This document shows, piece after piece, positions 43,869 to 58,900 of a DNA stretch of 64,000 nucleotides. This stretch comes from Xylogone sp. PMI_703 (Eukaryota > Ascomycota > Leotiomycetes), in the NCBI GenBank assembly GCA_021399445.1, contig JAJTUQ010000005.1, positions 3,658,001-3,722,000 of the forward strand, written 5' to 3'. Numbering within the stretch: the first letter of the stretch is position 1; each line of letters begins with the position of its first letter. Below the pieces are notes generated by a model, which searched no databases, was not told the DNA's origin, and saw only the letters and a program-made list of their open reading frames with translations. The translations under genes and the position numbers were made by a program.

Positions 43869-44276
43869 ACGGCCTGGTTGCGGAATATCATGTAGTACTT
43901 AATATACAAAAAGAAACTTGAGGAGAACCGATGAGCTCCCAAAAATTGGCAGTGTAATAAAACGATAGGTTTGTCAGGGCTCTCTTTATTTCAGCACACA
44001 GCATTGGAGGTTTCGAGGGAACGAAACGCTACCGAGCGCTTTTTGAGTTCCTAGATAGGTTGCATTTCTTCATTCAAACCCATTTATTTCACTATTCCTC
44101 TTTGCTCCTGCGGACTCTCACGAGAATGGGGGATAATAAGCAAAAGCAAGGGAATATTTCAACTTACAGCAAAAATAACACCTTACCTTCCTTAGTTGAC
44201 AAACGGAACAATCGACACTGAATAAGCGTGTACGCGAGTTTTTGAGCTTCAAGCATTTGACTTATATAACATAATC
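43869..44276. other. Convergent 3' intergenic region
   Basis: About 400 bp between the 3' ends of the coiled-coil gene and RIO1. Nothing recognised. Confidence 0.5.
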
Positions 44277-46064
44277 CTAGTGCTTGTGTCTCGCCGAAGA
44301 GCTTACCAATTTTTTCTTTATATGTTTGGGCATCTTCTCTTTCCTCTTCTCTCTTTTCTCTTCTTTGACTGCTTGTTTGTGCGCCTAGTTCGACTCAATT
44401 AGTTTCTATGCATTCTATCCATAATCTCAGAAATAGACGCCTATATAGTAGGATCTTACCTTCTTGGCTTCCTTGTCCTCAAATCGCTTGCCCCTAGGAA
44501 CTCCTTTTTCGAATCGACTCCCGTCATCATCTTCCTCGGAGTTGCCGCTTTCGCTTTGTTCCTCGCTTGCACGTTCAGTGCTATCTCCAACTGTATCTTC
44601 AGCATCCGCCTCGTTGCCTGATAGCAATGGTAGCCTATCTGCCAACAAATTTCGATATATTAGGTCCTCTTTCTGGCCTTTCCTAACTTTCTCGGCATCA
44701 CGTTCAAAGTCATATACTTGCTCTAAGGTCTGAGGAATATATTGCTGGCGGAAGACTTCAGTGTCAACCTCATTTTCAGCCGCAGTTTGCTCGTCAGTTG
44801 CCTCAGGAGGCCTGTTCTGATATAAGTTTTCTAAAGCGTCTCCGAGGCCTGGCTCTTTCACTGGTTCATCGTACGAAGTGATAAATCCAAATACTGACTG
44901 CTCGGATAGAGTATCAACGTTCTTACGACGGAAGAAGTCGGTCACATTCTTGATATCCATGCGTAAGAATTCGAGGGAGCGTGGGTGATCATGTTCAACG
45001 CTCTGAGAAACATCAATGATGAATAACTTCTTTTGGTGATAAAGAATATTATACTCGCTAAGGTCCGCATGTACCAACTTGCAAGTTTGATACATTCTCC
45101 GCATAAGACCCAAGAGTTGAAGATAAAGAATTCGCCATTGCTCGTCGACATCTTCACCCTGAAGTTCAACATCTCGAAGTCGTGGCGCAGCCCATCCCTT
45201 TTTATCTCCTAAGAATCCCATGACTAGAACGTGAAGTCGCAGATAAACGGGTTCTGGGCATGGGATACCTGCCAAATATAATCTCTTGAGGTTTCGAAAT
45301 TCCTTCTCAGCCCAAACTTTAACCATCGCACGATTGTTACCTTTATTATATCCAGATCTGAAGCGGTGCTCGCCACTAACGTAGCGATCTCGGTCCTTGA
45401 ATACCAATATGCTGGTTTTGTATACCTTGATTGCGCGGTGAATAGGTTGAGCGTCATCTTCTGTGTCTGAAACCGGTATCGACAAGGCGCCATACACATT
45501 CGCTTCTTTACCGGTACTCAAACATCCATTTACTTCAGATACTATTCCCCTGTTGATCATTTGCAACAGGATCATTCTTGTGCGCGGATCTAAAACCTGT
45601 TCGCTGGTGGCGCGATCTGATTTATCTTTTCCACTTTTGTGACCTTCCTTCCCATCACCATCAAGCCGTATTTTCGCAGCATGTTTTGAGAGACTGGATA
45701 TCTGATCATCAACGCTAGCCTTTGTATTTGCAGAGGGTCTTTGAGGATTTATCCGCGGCGCTGTCGATGGGTCTGTACTTTCAAGTAGTTTTCTTTGCCG
45801 GTTATAGGATTTGGTAAGATCGCCTGAGGATGCATCGTAATCTAATTCATCGAAGTACTCTTCCTCGTCATCAAAAAGATCACCGTAGGTCTCATCTTCA
45901 TTATCGGCGGCGTACTCTGTATTTTCACCAGATCCTTCCGCCTGCGGGGCATTGTGCAAAGTTGTAGCGGGGTGCTTATAACCATGATGAGGTACATAAG
46001 TATGCGGCGGTGCATGGCCCGCAGCAGGGGAGGAGAGTGTCTCGGATGAGTGCTGCTCTGCCAT
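44277..46064 (-). CDS. rio1: Serine/threonine-protein kinase RIO1
   Basis: Rio1 is an atypical kinase/ATPase needed for final 40S ribosomal subunit maturation (cleavage of 20S pre-rRNA) and recycling of assembly factors. Two exons, 46064-44460 and 44384-44277, are split by a 75-nt intron (GTAAGA...CTAG), giving 570 residues. The intron separates the conserved basic tail, which resumes as AHKQAVKEEKREKRKEKMPK. Kinase features are a nucleotide loop STGKEANVYGA (183-193), AIKVYKTSILVFKDRDRYV with the ATP-contacting Lys, the catalytic LVHADLSEYNILYH (Asp about 334), and the metal-binding IIDVSQSVEHDHP (Asp about 351). The N-terminus is acidic (DLFDDEEEYFDELDYD). The start is the ATG at 46064 (ccATGg). 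It is divergent from SMC3 across 360 bp. Confidence 0.96.
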
Positions 46065-46424
46065 GGTTACCCTCAAAAAATGTATAGTGTTGAGGATATC
46101 AAAATTGTGTCAAAATGATATTGGTGTGACATCAAATAATTTACCTTATGGGGGGTTTTTGGCGGCAAAATCTTAGGCGGTGAGACTAATTTCTCCCGCC
46201 TAGGTGCTACCAGAGCGATGTCAATCAATCGCGACAACGCGTCAACTTAATTTTCACGCGTTGTGGAGAGAGCTTCGAGGATCGAAGCAAACATCGACAT
46301 CATACAAGACTTGCCCAATCCATAGCGCTCAAGCAGGATTGTAAGGGAGCATTTATAAATTGGATGTGATTCGAGGCGCAACGGTGAAGTAATCCTCGTC
46401 GCGAGTCGGCAATAACCATCAAAG
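46065..46424. promoter_or_regulatory. RIO1/SMC3 shared promoter with two MluI cell-cycle boxes
   Basis: The 360-bp region between divergent starts contains two ACGCGT boxes at 46237-46242 and 46256-46261, about 165-190 bp upstream of the SMC3 ATG. Nearby are ggcggcaaaa (46161-46170) and an inverted repeat TAGGCGG / CCGCCTA (46174-46180 and 46196-46202). ACGCGT is the MCB element bound by MBF (Mbp1/Swi6), which drives G1/S genes, including cohesin genes in yeast. Function here is inferred from the motif. Confidence 0.6.
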
Positions 46425-50206
<3,782 letters not shown>

Positions 50207-50740
50207 AATAGAGTAGTCAGTCTAGCAGGCTTGCTATGGGCTTTAATGATTTGTACAAGGGTGGTGGATTGGCTGGCCCCGCTTGGCGTTACGGTGAAAT
50301 ATCCCTTGTTTGGAATGATTGTATCATAGCGATATTGTTTTTGCTGTAGTTTGAGTGTATTCTCGTTTGATAGTGCTATATACATACTTTATGTGATTAG
50401 TCCTTTTGACTTAATCCATCGTGTTAACCCTCTTTTACATATCGTAATCCCCTCACAAGAACTGATTTAGTCGTGTATTAAGACAGAAGTGTTTCTTATT
50501 CCGTTTAGTCTTTTACATAGAGCCTATCTAATAATGCTCGAAGAAAGCAACAACTCCCCAGCTATCCGGTATGCCCGTTGAAAAATCAATGCACTAGCCT
50601 CCTTACCATGCCTAACACAAAAATGGCCCAATGCTACGAAAAAGAACAAGACAGAAAAAAGATATCCTAAAAGAAGTGCTCATCACAAACGCCGCCCAAT
50701 GCTGCCATATGCAGAACTAAGTCAAGAAAGAATAAATAAA
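50207..50740. other. Convergent 3' intergenic region
   Basis: About 530 bp between SMC3 and the acidic-protein gene. Nothing recognised apart from AT-rich 3' flanking sequence. Confidence 0.5.
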
Positions 50741-51547
50741 TCAAAACGCCCAATGCACCCGTTTCTTCGGTTTAGGAATAGGAATAGGAGCCGTCTCTTC
50801 CACGCCAGTAGCTTTAGCACCCGATGCAATAACCATCACAACGCTCTTTTCCTTCTCTTCAAAATCAAGACTAGACATCGATGTGAGCTCTTCAACCATG
50901 TCTTCCTCCTCCTCTTCTATTTCTTCCTCGATAGGCCAGACATCGGGACTCGGCTCTCGCCAGGAGTGCTGTCTGAGCGTAGGTAAACTACGAGTCATCC
51001 CTCTTCCTCTTCCGCCGCGTGAAGGAGCAAGTCGGGCATTTGGTCTCCCACGGCTAGATGAGAACGGCTTGTGCGAGGGAAATAGAAATTCCTCGATCAT
51101 TTCGTTGGTCCTTTCTTTCTCCTTGGTCTTTCGTCGAGAGTCTTTGGCTTTAGCCTTCGCTTTGTCGTGGGCTCTGCCAAAGTCTCGCAGGGAGATGGGT
51201 AGAGCGACGCCAAATCGGTCGACGAAGCTTTCTTCTTCCTCATCTTCGTCGTCGTATATGGCTTCCTCATCGTCATCATCCCGCTCTAGAAGTGGCCGTC
51301 GTCCTGCAAGCTTTGAAGGACTCACAGCTCTGACCTTGGGCTTCTTCTTCTCTCGTGAGGACTCGATCCCAGCGGATAGGTCTTCAAAGTCATCATCCAG
51401 GTCATCTGGTGGAGAGAGGAAAAACGAGAATGGATCCTCGTCTATTGCACTTGAAGTGCTGCCCGAATCATCTATCTCCTCATCCTCGTTAAGACGAAGG
51501 ATGGTTGGCGGCCAGGAGTCCCGCCTGTGAATGGCCTTGTACGGCAT
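50741..51547 (-). CDS. Acidic/basic low-complexity protein, function unknown
   Basis: A single exon of 268 residues from the ATG at 51547 (MPYKAIHRRDSWPPTILRLN); upstream in-frame ATGs are lacking near a plausible promoter. It alternates acidic runs (DDDDEEAIYDDEDEEEESF) with basic runs (KAKAKAKDSRRKTKEKER), and has an RG-rich patch (SRGGRGRGMTRS). Near the C-terminus is EEEIEEEEEDMVEEL, and the end is PKPKKRVHWAF. Short ordered motifs (RRDSWPPTI, VDRFGVALPISLRDFG, RSLPTLRQHSWREPSPDVWP) look like conserved linear motifs. The composition suggests a nuclear or RNA/chromatin-associated protein, but this is only an inference. Antisense ORFs over the same bases are shadows of the repetitive codons. 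Confidence 0.7.
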   Translation of the reverse strand: MPYKAIHRRDSWPPTILRLNEDEEIDDSGSTSSAIDEDPFSFFLSPPDDLDDDFEDLSAGIESSREKKKPKVRAVSPSKLAGRRPLLERDDDDEEAIYDDEDEEEESFVDRFGVALPISLRDFGRAHDKAKAKAKDSRRKTKEKERTNEMIEEFLFPSHKPFSSSRGRPNARLAPSRGGRGRGMTRSLPTLRQHSWREPSPDVWPIEEEIEEEEEDMVEELTSMSSLDFEEKEKSVVMVIASGAKATGVEETAPIPIPKPKKRVHWAF

Positions 51548-51633
51548 GGTTGATGATTCGGCCTCCCTCAACTTTGACTCGGGAGGTGATGAGATGGTGA
51601 TAGATAAATGAGTTTAAAAAAAAGTATTCCGGC

Positions 51634-51922
51634 TCAGAGGCCGGCCGAAGCTGTATCTTTGTATAAGTGCGGTTCACTTGCTCGTAGCAAGTTGCGCGTG
51701 ACGAGTACGTAACCAAGTACAAGAGTAGTTGAGATGTACACGGCAATAACGGGCAACAAGGCAGGCAAAACCTGTTTGTATGTGTCTCGCGGTATATAAA
51801 AATAACCCAATAACCAAATAAAGATGCCCAAAGGTAATGAAATAAAGTTAAGCGTCAAAACGTGACTCGGCAACCTGATCACTCGATGACGAAATTCTGC
51901 GTCTGACAGGGCGGTGGGTATC
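51634..51922 (-). CDS. Small two-helix membrane protein, 5' exon unresolved
   Basis: An open frame of about 96 codons beginning after a likely acceptor (cctgcag at 51923-51929). It encodes IPTALSDAEFRHRVIRLPSH, then two strongly hydrophobic segments, TLNFISLPLGIFIWLLGYFY and LPALLPVIAVYISTTLVLGY, and a short polar tail ending TASAGL. Two ways to supply a 5' end were considered. One joins GGA-GGA-TG at about 52043 via a GTATAT donor but has no ATG. The other is an 8-nt exon, ATGCGTTG, with a weak GTGCAC donor, giving MRWIPTALSD. Neither is convincing, so only the 3' exon is claimed. Membrane location is directly supported by composition; the family is not recognised. The gene ends 86 bp upstream of the acidic-protein start on the same strand. 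Confidence 0.5.
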
Positions 51923-54215
51923 CTGCAGGTGCGCGGCAGCTAAAGCGAAAGAGAGCTGGTGCACCAACGCATGACAGAACGGACACAGAAATGCGAAATG
52001 AATTTGTATGAGAATGACCCGGGTATCGTATACGAGATATATACCATCCTCCGAAGTCACCAGCGAGAGTTGAAAGAGGGCAGCCTAGGAGGAGGCTACA
52101 GTCATCGCTCCCTTACAGATTGCGCCCCGTTGCTGCTGAGAGTGACCGATCGAGGTGAGGGGTGAACGAGGGGTGTGAGTTGCAAATGTGTGTGCGTGAG
52201 TTGTGTGTGTGAGGAGGCCGATCGCATGTGGACAATTTGACTCCCAGAAAACGCCTCCAGAGGTGAATCATTAGGTGAGACCACAAGGACCCCCTCCTTC
52301 GCCGGTCACATCGCATCAAGTGACGAGGAGATCATAGCCAAACAGAAGGCGCCGTCTTTGTCGATGTTTCTCTCTTCGTCCCAAAGCAGAGAGACAATGG
52401 AGAAAGCGCATTATGCAAACAATAAACCAGCCACGGAAAAGAAGCCTACTTGTCCCTCTTTGTGTGCCAAGGCTCTGATTGTTGTCGAACTGTTGGAGCC
52501 TTGCAGTTTGCTATCGAGAAATGGCCACCTTCGAGCTTTGCTTTGGCTGCCTACTGGTGAAAGTGGAAAGTGTCCTCCCAACTTTGAACCTCTCCCTGGG
52601 CCGCGCTGCCTTACCACTCGACCTCTCATCGCCGGTGTGACTGCACGAGAAAATGCGCCCACAAGTGGGGGTTTTTTTGTAGAATTTTGAGTAAAGAAGG
52701 CAATCGAAGATGGAAAGACACCGTGGACATCAATAGTGCCTCAGAGTAGAAACCGGCCCAAATAGTCCGGAAAAAGAAGCTGAAGAGTGACCTGAGCAGC
52801 AAGGTGAGGGAGAGAAAGAGACCCCTCCACAGATGACAAGGTTGGCACGCGGGCGTGTCCGCGTGCTGGATGGAGATAGCTCCGCGCTTCAGCCACTCCG
52901 CCCAGCCCAGCTGCTGACGCGGGGCTGAGGTTCCTTCATTCGCCACAGTACGAACGTTGTATCACGTGATTTTAGGGCGTTGCAGCATCCGTACCGTAGC
53001 CAAATCTGCGCCGGCCGCTAAAACATTTCGGGATGTGCTGGGATGCGGTACCTTACAGATGAGGTCGCCCCAGGAAACCGGCTCCTGTTGTCTTTCCCCA
53101 TTCAGTAATGGCAACACCGGCAAGATGTACTGTACGTACACTACATACTGTGCTGGGGTGTGGTACAATACCCAGATATTAGCTGCGTCCACAATCCTGT
53201 CACCATTCAGTTTCGGGAGTAAATGTCAACAAGTAAACAAAAAGAGTATGCATTAAGATTTCGCTATTCCGATCCTGCCTACATATCCAAATATCCTCCC
53301 GGCACCTATATGCATTTCAAAAGATTCCTACCCACCTGACTGGTCCTTTCCAAGCCAAGCCCAGTACAGTCTGACTCGAGGGAAGGTCCTGCCTGCGGGC
53401 CCATATCAAATCATTCAACAGCATATACCTGTACGGGACTCAGCACATCCCACAGTACAGATCTATCCAGCACCCAAGACCCATGTTGAAAACAAAATCG
53501 TACACTCATTCCATGCATTCTTCACTCATCATTAAACCGCTTACAACCCGCTATGTAACTGCCATCCAAGGAAATAAAAGCTAGCTACAGAGAAGAGAAA
53601 GTAAAGCCAAAAGAAAAACATAAAACCAATAAGCCAAATCAAGAAACAGATGCTTTGCAAACGCTATGAAATAAAATCAGAATCAATCAACAAGTCTCAA
53701 ATTGAGTTATCCCTCCGAATGAGAAAATTTTGTCCAAGAAAACGGAAGACATAACGGTGCCGGCAGTAGCGACAACAAGCAGCTGGAAGGTACTTCAAGC
53801 CTAGGTGGTATCCATCATAACTCATACAGTCGTACATCGTAATCAAAACAGACTTTCTGTCTTTTTTAGGGTAAAGAAGCGAACAAGATCCCAAGTACTT
53901 TTGTTTACCGGGTCGGCAGAAATTCCAGAAACTTTTCCCATCCTTTTTCCAAATTTTATTTTATTTTTTTGAAACCAGAGGAGAAAGCAGAGAATAGACC
54001 ACCCCATAAAGAGTACCAATGGCGAAACGTTCGATGGCTGGGCCGCAGTGAGACCTAATTAAATTAAACGTCCTACAGCCCAATGAATGCGAAAAACTTT
54101 TGTGGAGAGGTCCCACCCAATGGTTGAGACAATGACATTAAGCCATCGTAAGGGGACCGGGGGTATAATGATGTTGACATGCAAAATCTAAAATGATTTA
54201 ACCAGTATCAGACAA
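51923..54215. other. Intergenic region with a dense cluster of GTAC motifs
   Basis: About 2.3 kb holding the promoter of the membrane-protein gene and the 3' flank of the disordered-protein gene. Eleven GTAC tetranucleotides fall within 52948-53503, often as CAGTAC, CTGTAC or CCGTAC. No coding gene is supported: ORFs at 52358-52690 and 52626-52946 overlap on opposite strands and lack motifs. Confidence 0.5.
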
Positions 54216-55997
54216 TCAGATGTAGTTCTCCATCGGATGCTCCAAGGCATATTGATGCCTCATCAGGCCAGAGCGCAGGCTCTGTCGATCTTCAATCCTT
54301 GGCACTCCATACTCGGAGTAAGCCCTCTCACTTCCGTTCCTCAGGCTGTTCTGCCTCTGGATCTGGATCTCTCCACCCTCCAGGCACTCAATTTGTGTGC
54401 CGTCAACCAAGAGTTTCGCCGAGCCTGTGACCTTGATGGTGACATTGCCATCTTCCCCGCTACCACTCCGAGTGGTGCGGGTAGTGGCAGAACGTCGGAA
54501 GTCACTCTCGTCGTGGCTGCCGCTGCTCTTGGTGCTCCTGCTGCTGCCTTCCTGGCGTTGCTGCCTCTTGAGGAGCTCAGCAGTGAGAGCGAGGCCAGGT
54601 CCACCCGTCACATCCTCTTGGTAGATGGATGCTTGTCGGATCTTGTCTTCGTACCCAGCGCTGGAGTCGGTCGATGCAGATTGTCCATAGTACGATTGGC
54701 GTCGTGGCCGCCCGGATACGGCAGTCTGGATCTGATAGCGTCCATCGTCCCGATCTAGGTTGTAGGAGACCGAGCTTCGCTTCGGTCGCTGGCGTTGTGG
54801 ACGCATCGTTTCCTCCCGATATACGGTACGTGACTCACGAGGTGGAGGGCTTGAACGACGTACGGGACTCGTACGTGGGACCGGACTTGCTCGTGGTGAT
54901 TCGGACGGGAAGCTGCCGGGAATATCAATTGACTGTCTCCGCAGGATGGGCTTTGGCTTTGGCGGTGGTGGCATAAGCTCATAGTCTTTCTCCTCTTTGG
55001 TCTTGCGAAGAGAAGGAGCCGCTGGTAGCGGTGCAGGTCTAGCGCTGGATGGACGAAGACTTGAGCGTCGAACGGTCCTCCTATGTCTCTCAATCTCCTC
55101 AGCAGAGTCGGACTCATCGTCATCTTCATCATCATAACGGTCGTCGTCTTCATCCTCATCATCCTCATCTTCATCTTCGTAATCATCATAGGCAGGACGG
55201 TTGGTAACAGGTGCACGGTCAGAAAAGGCCGAGGAAGATCTCTCGATAGGAGTGAAACGCTCGGAGAGGCTGCGTGTAGGCTGCGTGCTTAATGGCCGCA
55301 CTGCGAAATAGTCCGGAGAAGGCGTGTAGTTGGCATAGGATGGTGGAGGCGCCGGTTGGTGTGGTTGATGTGGTGGGTGTGGTTGGTACGAAGGAGCAGG
55401 CATTGGTCCTTGTGATGTCTGGTAGAATGCGGAGTTCGACAGCGGAGGCCTGGAGCCGTAGTTGGGTGGATAGGCACCGTGGAAGCTGGATGGTCGTGCA
55501 TACGTCGTGGTCACATGAGGCCGAGGACGCAGAGGCATTGGCTGCGAGAGCAGAGGAACAGGACGAACTGGCATTGGTGCCGGTCCAGGTCCAGGTCCAG
55601 GTGCACCATAATACACTGACTCGTCTCTCTTTTCCGGTCGCTCTACCAGAGAATCACGACCGAAATGGTGGTCGTCGCGCGATGATGGCTGGCGGGACGT
55701 GGGCGGCCTGCGATGGCTGATCGATGATGATTTGCGACGCTCGACGGTCACATTTCTCTCCACGAGATCATCAGTGTAGGCCCGTCGAAGTGGTGGTGAC
55801 TCGAGGTTCTTGATAATCGGGCGATCGGAGCGCACATCAGCGTCCGATCTCTTCCTCGAGCTCCTCTCGCGGTGGCTCCTCGACGGTTCCTTTTCCTTCG
55901 TAGTTGCGCTCCGGCCCGTGCCTCGCACGGGCTTCTGCGTCTCTTCATCTACGTCAACGACGTAGGCGGGGCGAGGCATCTTGTCAGCAGTGCCCAT
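54216..55997 (-). CDS. Long disordered protein with a conserved C-terminal strand-rich segment
   Basis: A single exon of 593 residues starting MGTADKMPRPAYVVDVDEET. Arg/Ser-rich N-terminal segments (RSHRERSSRKRSDADVRSD) precede a Pro/Tyr-rich region containing PGPGPGPAPMPVRP and QPHPPHQPHQPAPPPSY. An acidic run (DDYEDEDEDDEDEDDDRYDD, about residues 265-290) is followed by RS-rich basic stretches. Near the end, residues about 517-546 (GNVTIKVTGSAKLLVDGTQI and ECLEGGEIQI) form a regular alternating strand pattern, the only apparently folded element. That segment looks like the conserved core of an uncharacterised fungal family. It has unusually long intergenic DNA on both sides (2.3 kb downstream, 5.1 kb upstream), as often seen for regulated genes. 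Function unknown. Confidence 0.75.
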   Translation of the reverse strand: MGTADKMPRPAYVVDVDEETQKPVRGTGRSATTKEKEPSRSHRERSSRKRSDADVRSDRPIIKNLESPPLRRAYTDDLVERNVTVERRKSSSISHRRPPTSRQPSSRDDHHFGRDSLVERPEKRDESVYYGAPGPGPGPAPMPVRPVPLLSQPMPLRPRPHVTTTYARPSSFHGAYPPNYGSRPPLSNSAFYQTSQGPMPAPSYQPHPPHQPHQPAPPPSYANYTPSPDYFAVRPLSTQPTRSLSERFTPIERSSSAFSDRAPVTNRPAYDDYEDEDEDDEDEDDDRYDDEDDDESDSAEEIERHRRTVRRSSLRPSSARPAPLPAAPSLRKTKEEKDYELMPPPPKPKPILRRQSIDIPGSFPSESPRASPVPRTSPVRRSSPPPRESRTVYREETMRPQRQRPKRSSVSYNLDRDDGRYQIQTAVSGRPRRQSYYGQSASTDSSAGYEDKIRQASIYQEDVTGGPGLALTAELLKRQQRQEGSSRSTKSSGSHDESDFRRSATTRTTRSGSGEDGNVTIKVTGSAKLLVDGTQIECLEGGEIQIQRQNSLRNGSERAYSEYGVPRIEDRQSLRSGLMRHQYALEHPMENYI

Positions 55998-58900
55998 ATG
56001 TGAATGTAAAATGGTGATGTGTGTGCGAACGACGACGTTCAGTGATAACGGTCGAAGATATAAATAGAATGGGAGTGATCTTGGTCTTGGTCTTGGTAAT
56101 GCCTGACGGTAGTTGCGTGTTTGGTTTTTGTATCAGCGATAGATTTCCACGGGAGCGTCAAACAGTGTGTGCGCGCGATGCCAGTTCGCGGCGACGGCGG
56201 CGACGAGGGCCTTTCTTTTCACCTTGGTGATGTCGTTGTCGTGGTGATGCTGATAAAGGAAGTGGGAAAATGTAAAAAAAGATTGGGGGGAGCTTAAGCC
56301 CTTTTACTCGGGGGCCGGCAGCTAGTGCTGAGGGGTGGTGGTAATATCCCAAGCCAGGGGGGGCTTCGGGGAAGAGGCGCGAGGGTGTGGAAACGCGCAG
56401 GGTGGTACTTGGGTACTTGACGACTTGGAATCGTCGGGAGCGTTGACAGGGCCCAGAGGGTGTGCAGAGGCCAGAAGGGGGCGCTGCCTGGGTGGGTTGC
56501 CGCCGGGGATTAGCGTGCTAGGCGAGTGCAATTGGGTTATCGATACCTGTCCGCCCGGGCAATGCGCCGTTGGTAGAGCGGGAGGAGGCAACTCCAAAGA
56601 TGGGGATTCGATGACTCTTGTTGAGTTTTTGGACCGTTTCGTTGTCCTCTTTTTGTTTTTTTCTTTCTTTATTTGGTGTTTTTTTTTTTTTTGCCTCTTT
56701 GATGGGTCTGCGACGGTGATCAGGGAACGCCCGTGCTGGCGGCTCTCCTGACTGCTGCCCGGCCTGATTTGTCCCAGGAGGAGCAATCGGGAAGCAAAAT
56801 CTGACGCACTTTCGGACCCTGGCACTGTGACAGGTAGCCAAAAACAGCCGACGACGAACGGATGGTAACAGAAAGAAAGGAAGCAAGGAGAATTAATCAA
56901 AATATGGAGATGTGTTCGGAGCTGGGTGCTCGAGGTGCTCTGTGTGTAATCCGATGTGTCCTTTTTTGCCCGAGAGCTCAGCAAAATTTTGCGTTGAGTG
57001 TGTGTGGTCTTACGGCCTAATCTTCGTGGAGAGGGATTGGGTAGCAATACCCTGGGAGCAGCGAACAGGAAAACGTCACGGAGCAACTTCGCATTGTCGT
57101 GACTCGGAAGTCTGTGGCGATGGACGATCTCTCGCGTTGGTATCTGCTGTAGCCGCTGGGGAAAAGGCGCGAGCAAAAAGATCGAGAGAAAGGAGGTTTG
57201 GGAGGAAAAGAGGAGAAGGAGCGGGAGAGAAAGGAGAGGAGAGAAGAGTCGGTGTTCTAGGTTCTAAGAAGAGAAGAGCCCACGGCCCGCTGCTGCCCAG
57301 CGCGAGATGCAGCAGCGCAAACAGTCCAGTCCGAGTCGCTGGTCGAGGGCAGTTGCAGCAGCCGTTGGATTGGGTTGGCTGCAGCCCTCATTCCTTACCC
57401 ATCCTCACTCTCCTTCTCGGCCCTCCCTTCTGGCAACGCAAACTACTCGTGGTCCCGTGGTGATCCGTTGCCAGGAGTCACGCTGACGGACACCATTTCA
57501 CCCTTTTCCTGCATCCATCGAATGCAGGAAGAACATAACACGGGCGGCGCTCTTCTCTGCGATTCCTCGTTCTGCCATTCGGAGTGGTGGAGAGGCCGCT
57601 CTGCATCGCCAGCAGCCCACCACAGACTTTGCTTTGCTGCCAGTATCACGGCATTGTCTTCTTACGGAGTGCTGCTCTGCTGTTCGGTCGATGGACCGTC
57701 GTCGCGGCGAGGCGACAAGGTGAACAAGCACCAGCTGCTGGGAGATCCAGGACGAGTCCACCCGCCAATCCACACGTTGTTTTACGCCCGAACACGATTG
57801 CTTTGCGTCCGGGGTGACTGGCAGGGCGAGACCCAAGGACGTCTGCCAGTGCTGGACCATGTGTACCTGATGGCACTGGGACGACTGCGCGGCCTCCAGC
57901 GCGCGGGCTCTAGAGGGTTGGCAGCGACCAGCGAACCGATGACGATGGCAGGTACATGGACCCGTCCCAGAACGTACATGCCCACAGCACCGTACAGCAC
58001 CCGACTCTAACAGGTCCCATCAAAAAAGGAATCCAGAATCCAACAATCCACAATCAACAATCAACAACCGGGCTCACTTCTCACTTTCTGGCCCAGTGCT
58101 GGTACCGGATTCTCTCCTGTTTGCCCTTCCTGTCCTGCATCACACCTGCCCACCACGGCCCCTCACTCGCCAATGTCGCGATGCTAGCTGGGCTATCCCA
58201 ATAACTGTAATATCCACCCGCGGAGCGGCATCAACCAAGCGGCATTCCTTCCAGCACAACCGCCCTCCTTCTTCGCGCTCCCTTCTTGCTTGCCCTAAAG
58301 CTGGTGTTCGTGCTGCCATGCGCGAACTGAGGTTTTCCACGGCCAGATCGCCATTCGACGCCATCCATGCGCTCCCTCGAGCCCGGCTCCAGCCCAGTTT
58401 ATGCATTGGAAATGAGAAAGTGCTCGAGGGTGGTCATCGATTCGCTCACAGCGGCAGCTTGGGATTCGCTTACGAGTCCTTTTTCCTGATCCTTCTCGTC
58501 CTTCTCGTCCTCAACCACTCCACCCTTCGACCACCCTTTGACCATCAACACACGTCTAAGCAATCGAAACATCCTAAAAATACATTCCTCTCTCCAGGAA
58601 AACGCCTCTGCGACACCGTTTCAGAATCCACCCCGTCGCAGTCGTGTTTTGGATAGAGAAACACCCCCTGGGCGAAGATCGTGCTTCCAGAAACTCTGGG
58701 TTTCCCTCGAGTCCGGGGAGTCGGCCGGGATTCATTGGCCAGGAGGACCCGGTCTAAATCCAGGACGCAGAGACATACTCCGATATCCATACGGAGTCAT
58801 AGGATCATATAATTATTACACCTACGGACACGAGAGAGAGAGAGCGCGCGCAACCTCACGAGCGCATGAAACTGCATATCATTCTTCACGATGCCGCTTC

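Noticed and set aside
50883..51530. 215-codon serine-rich plus-strand ORF
   Set aside because: Antisense to the acidic protein; poly-Ser arises from complementing GAA/GAT codon runs.
56555..56620. tRNA-like string with ttggtagagcg and ggattcgatga
   Set aside because: The T-arm bases do not pair and no acceptor stem closes; it is coincidental similarity.
56322..57176. 284-codon minus-strand ORF
   Set aside because: Overlaps other long ORFs, has low-complexity runs and no domain, and lies in GC-richer upstream DNA where chance ORFs are frequent.
58096..58656. 186-codon plus-strand ORF
   Set aside because: No motif, erratic composition and no exon partners.
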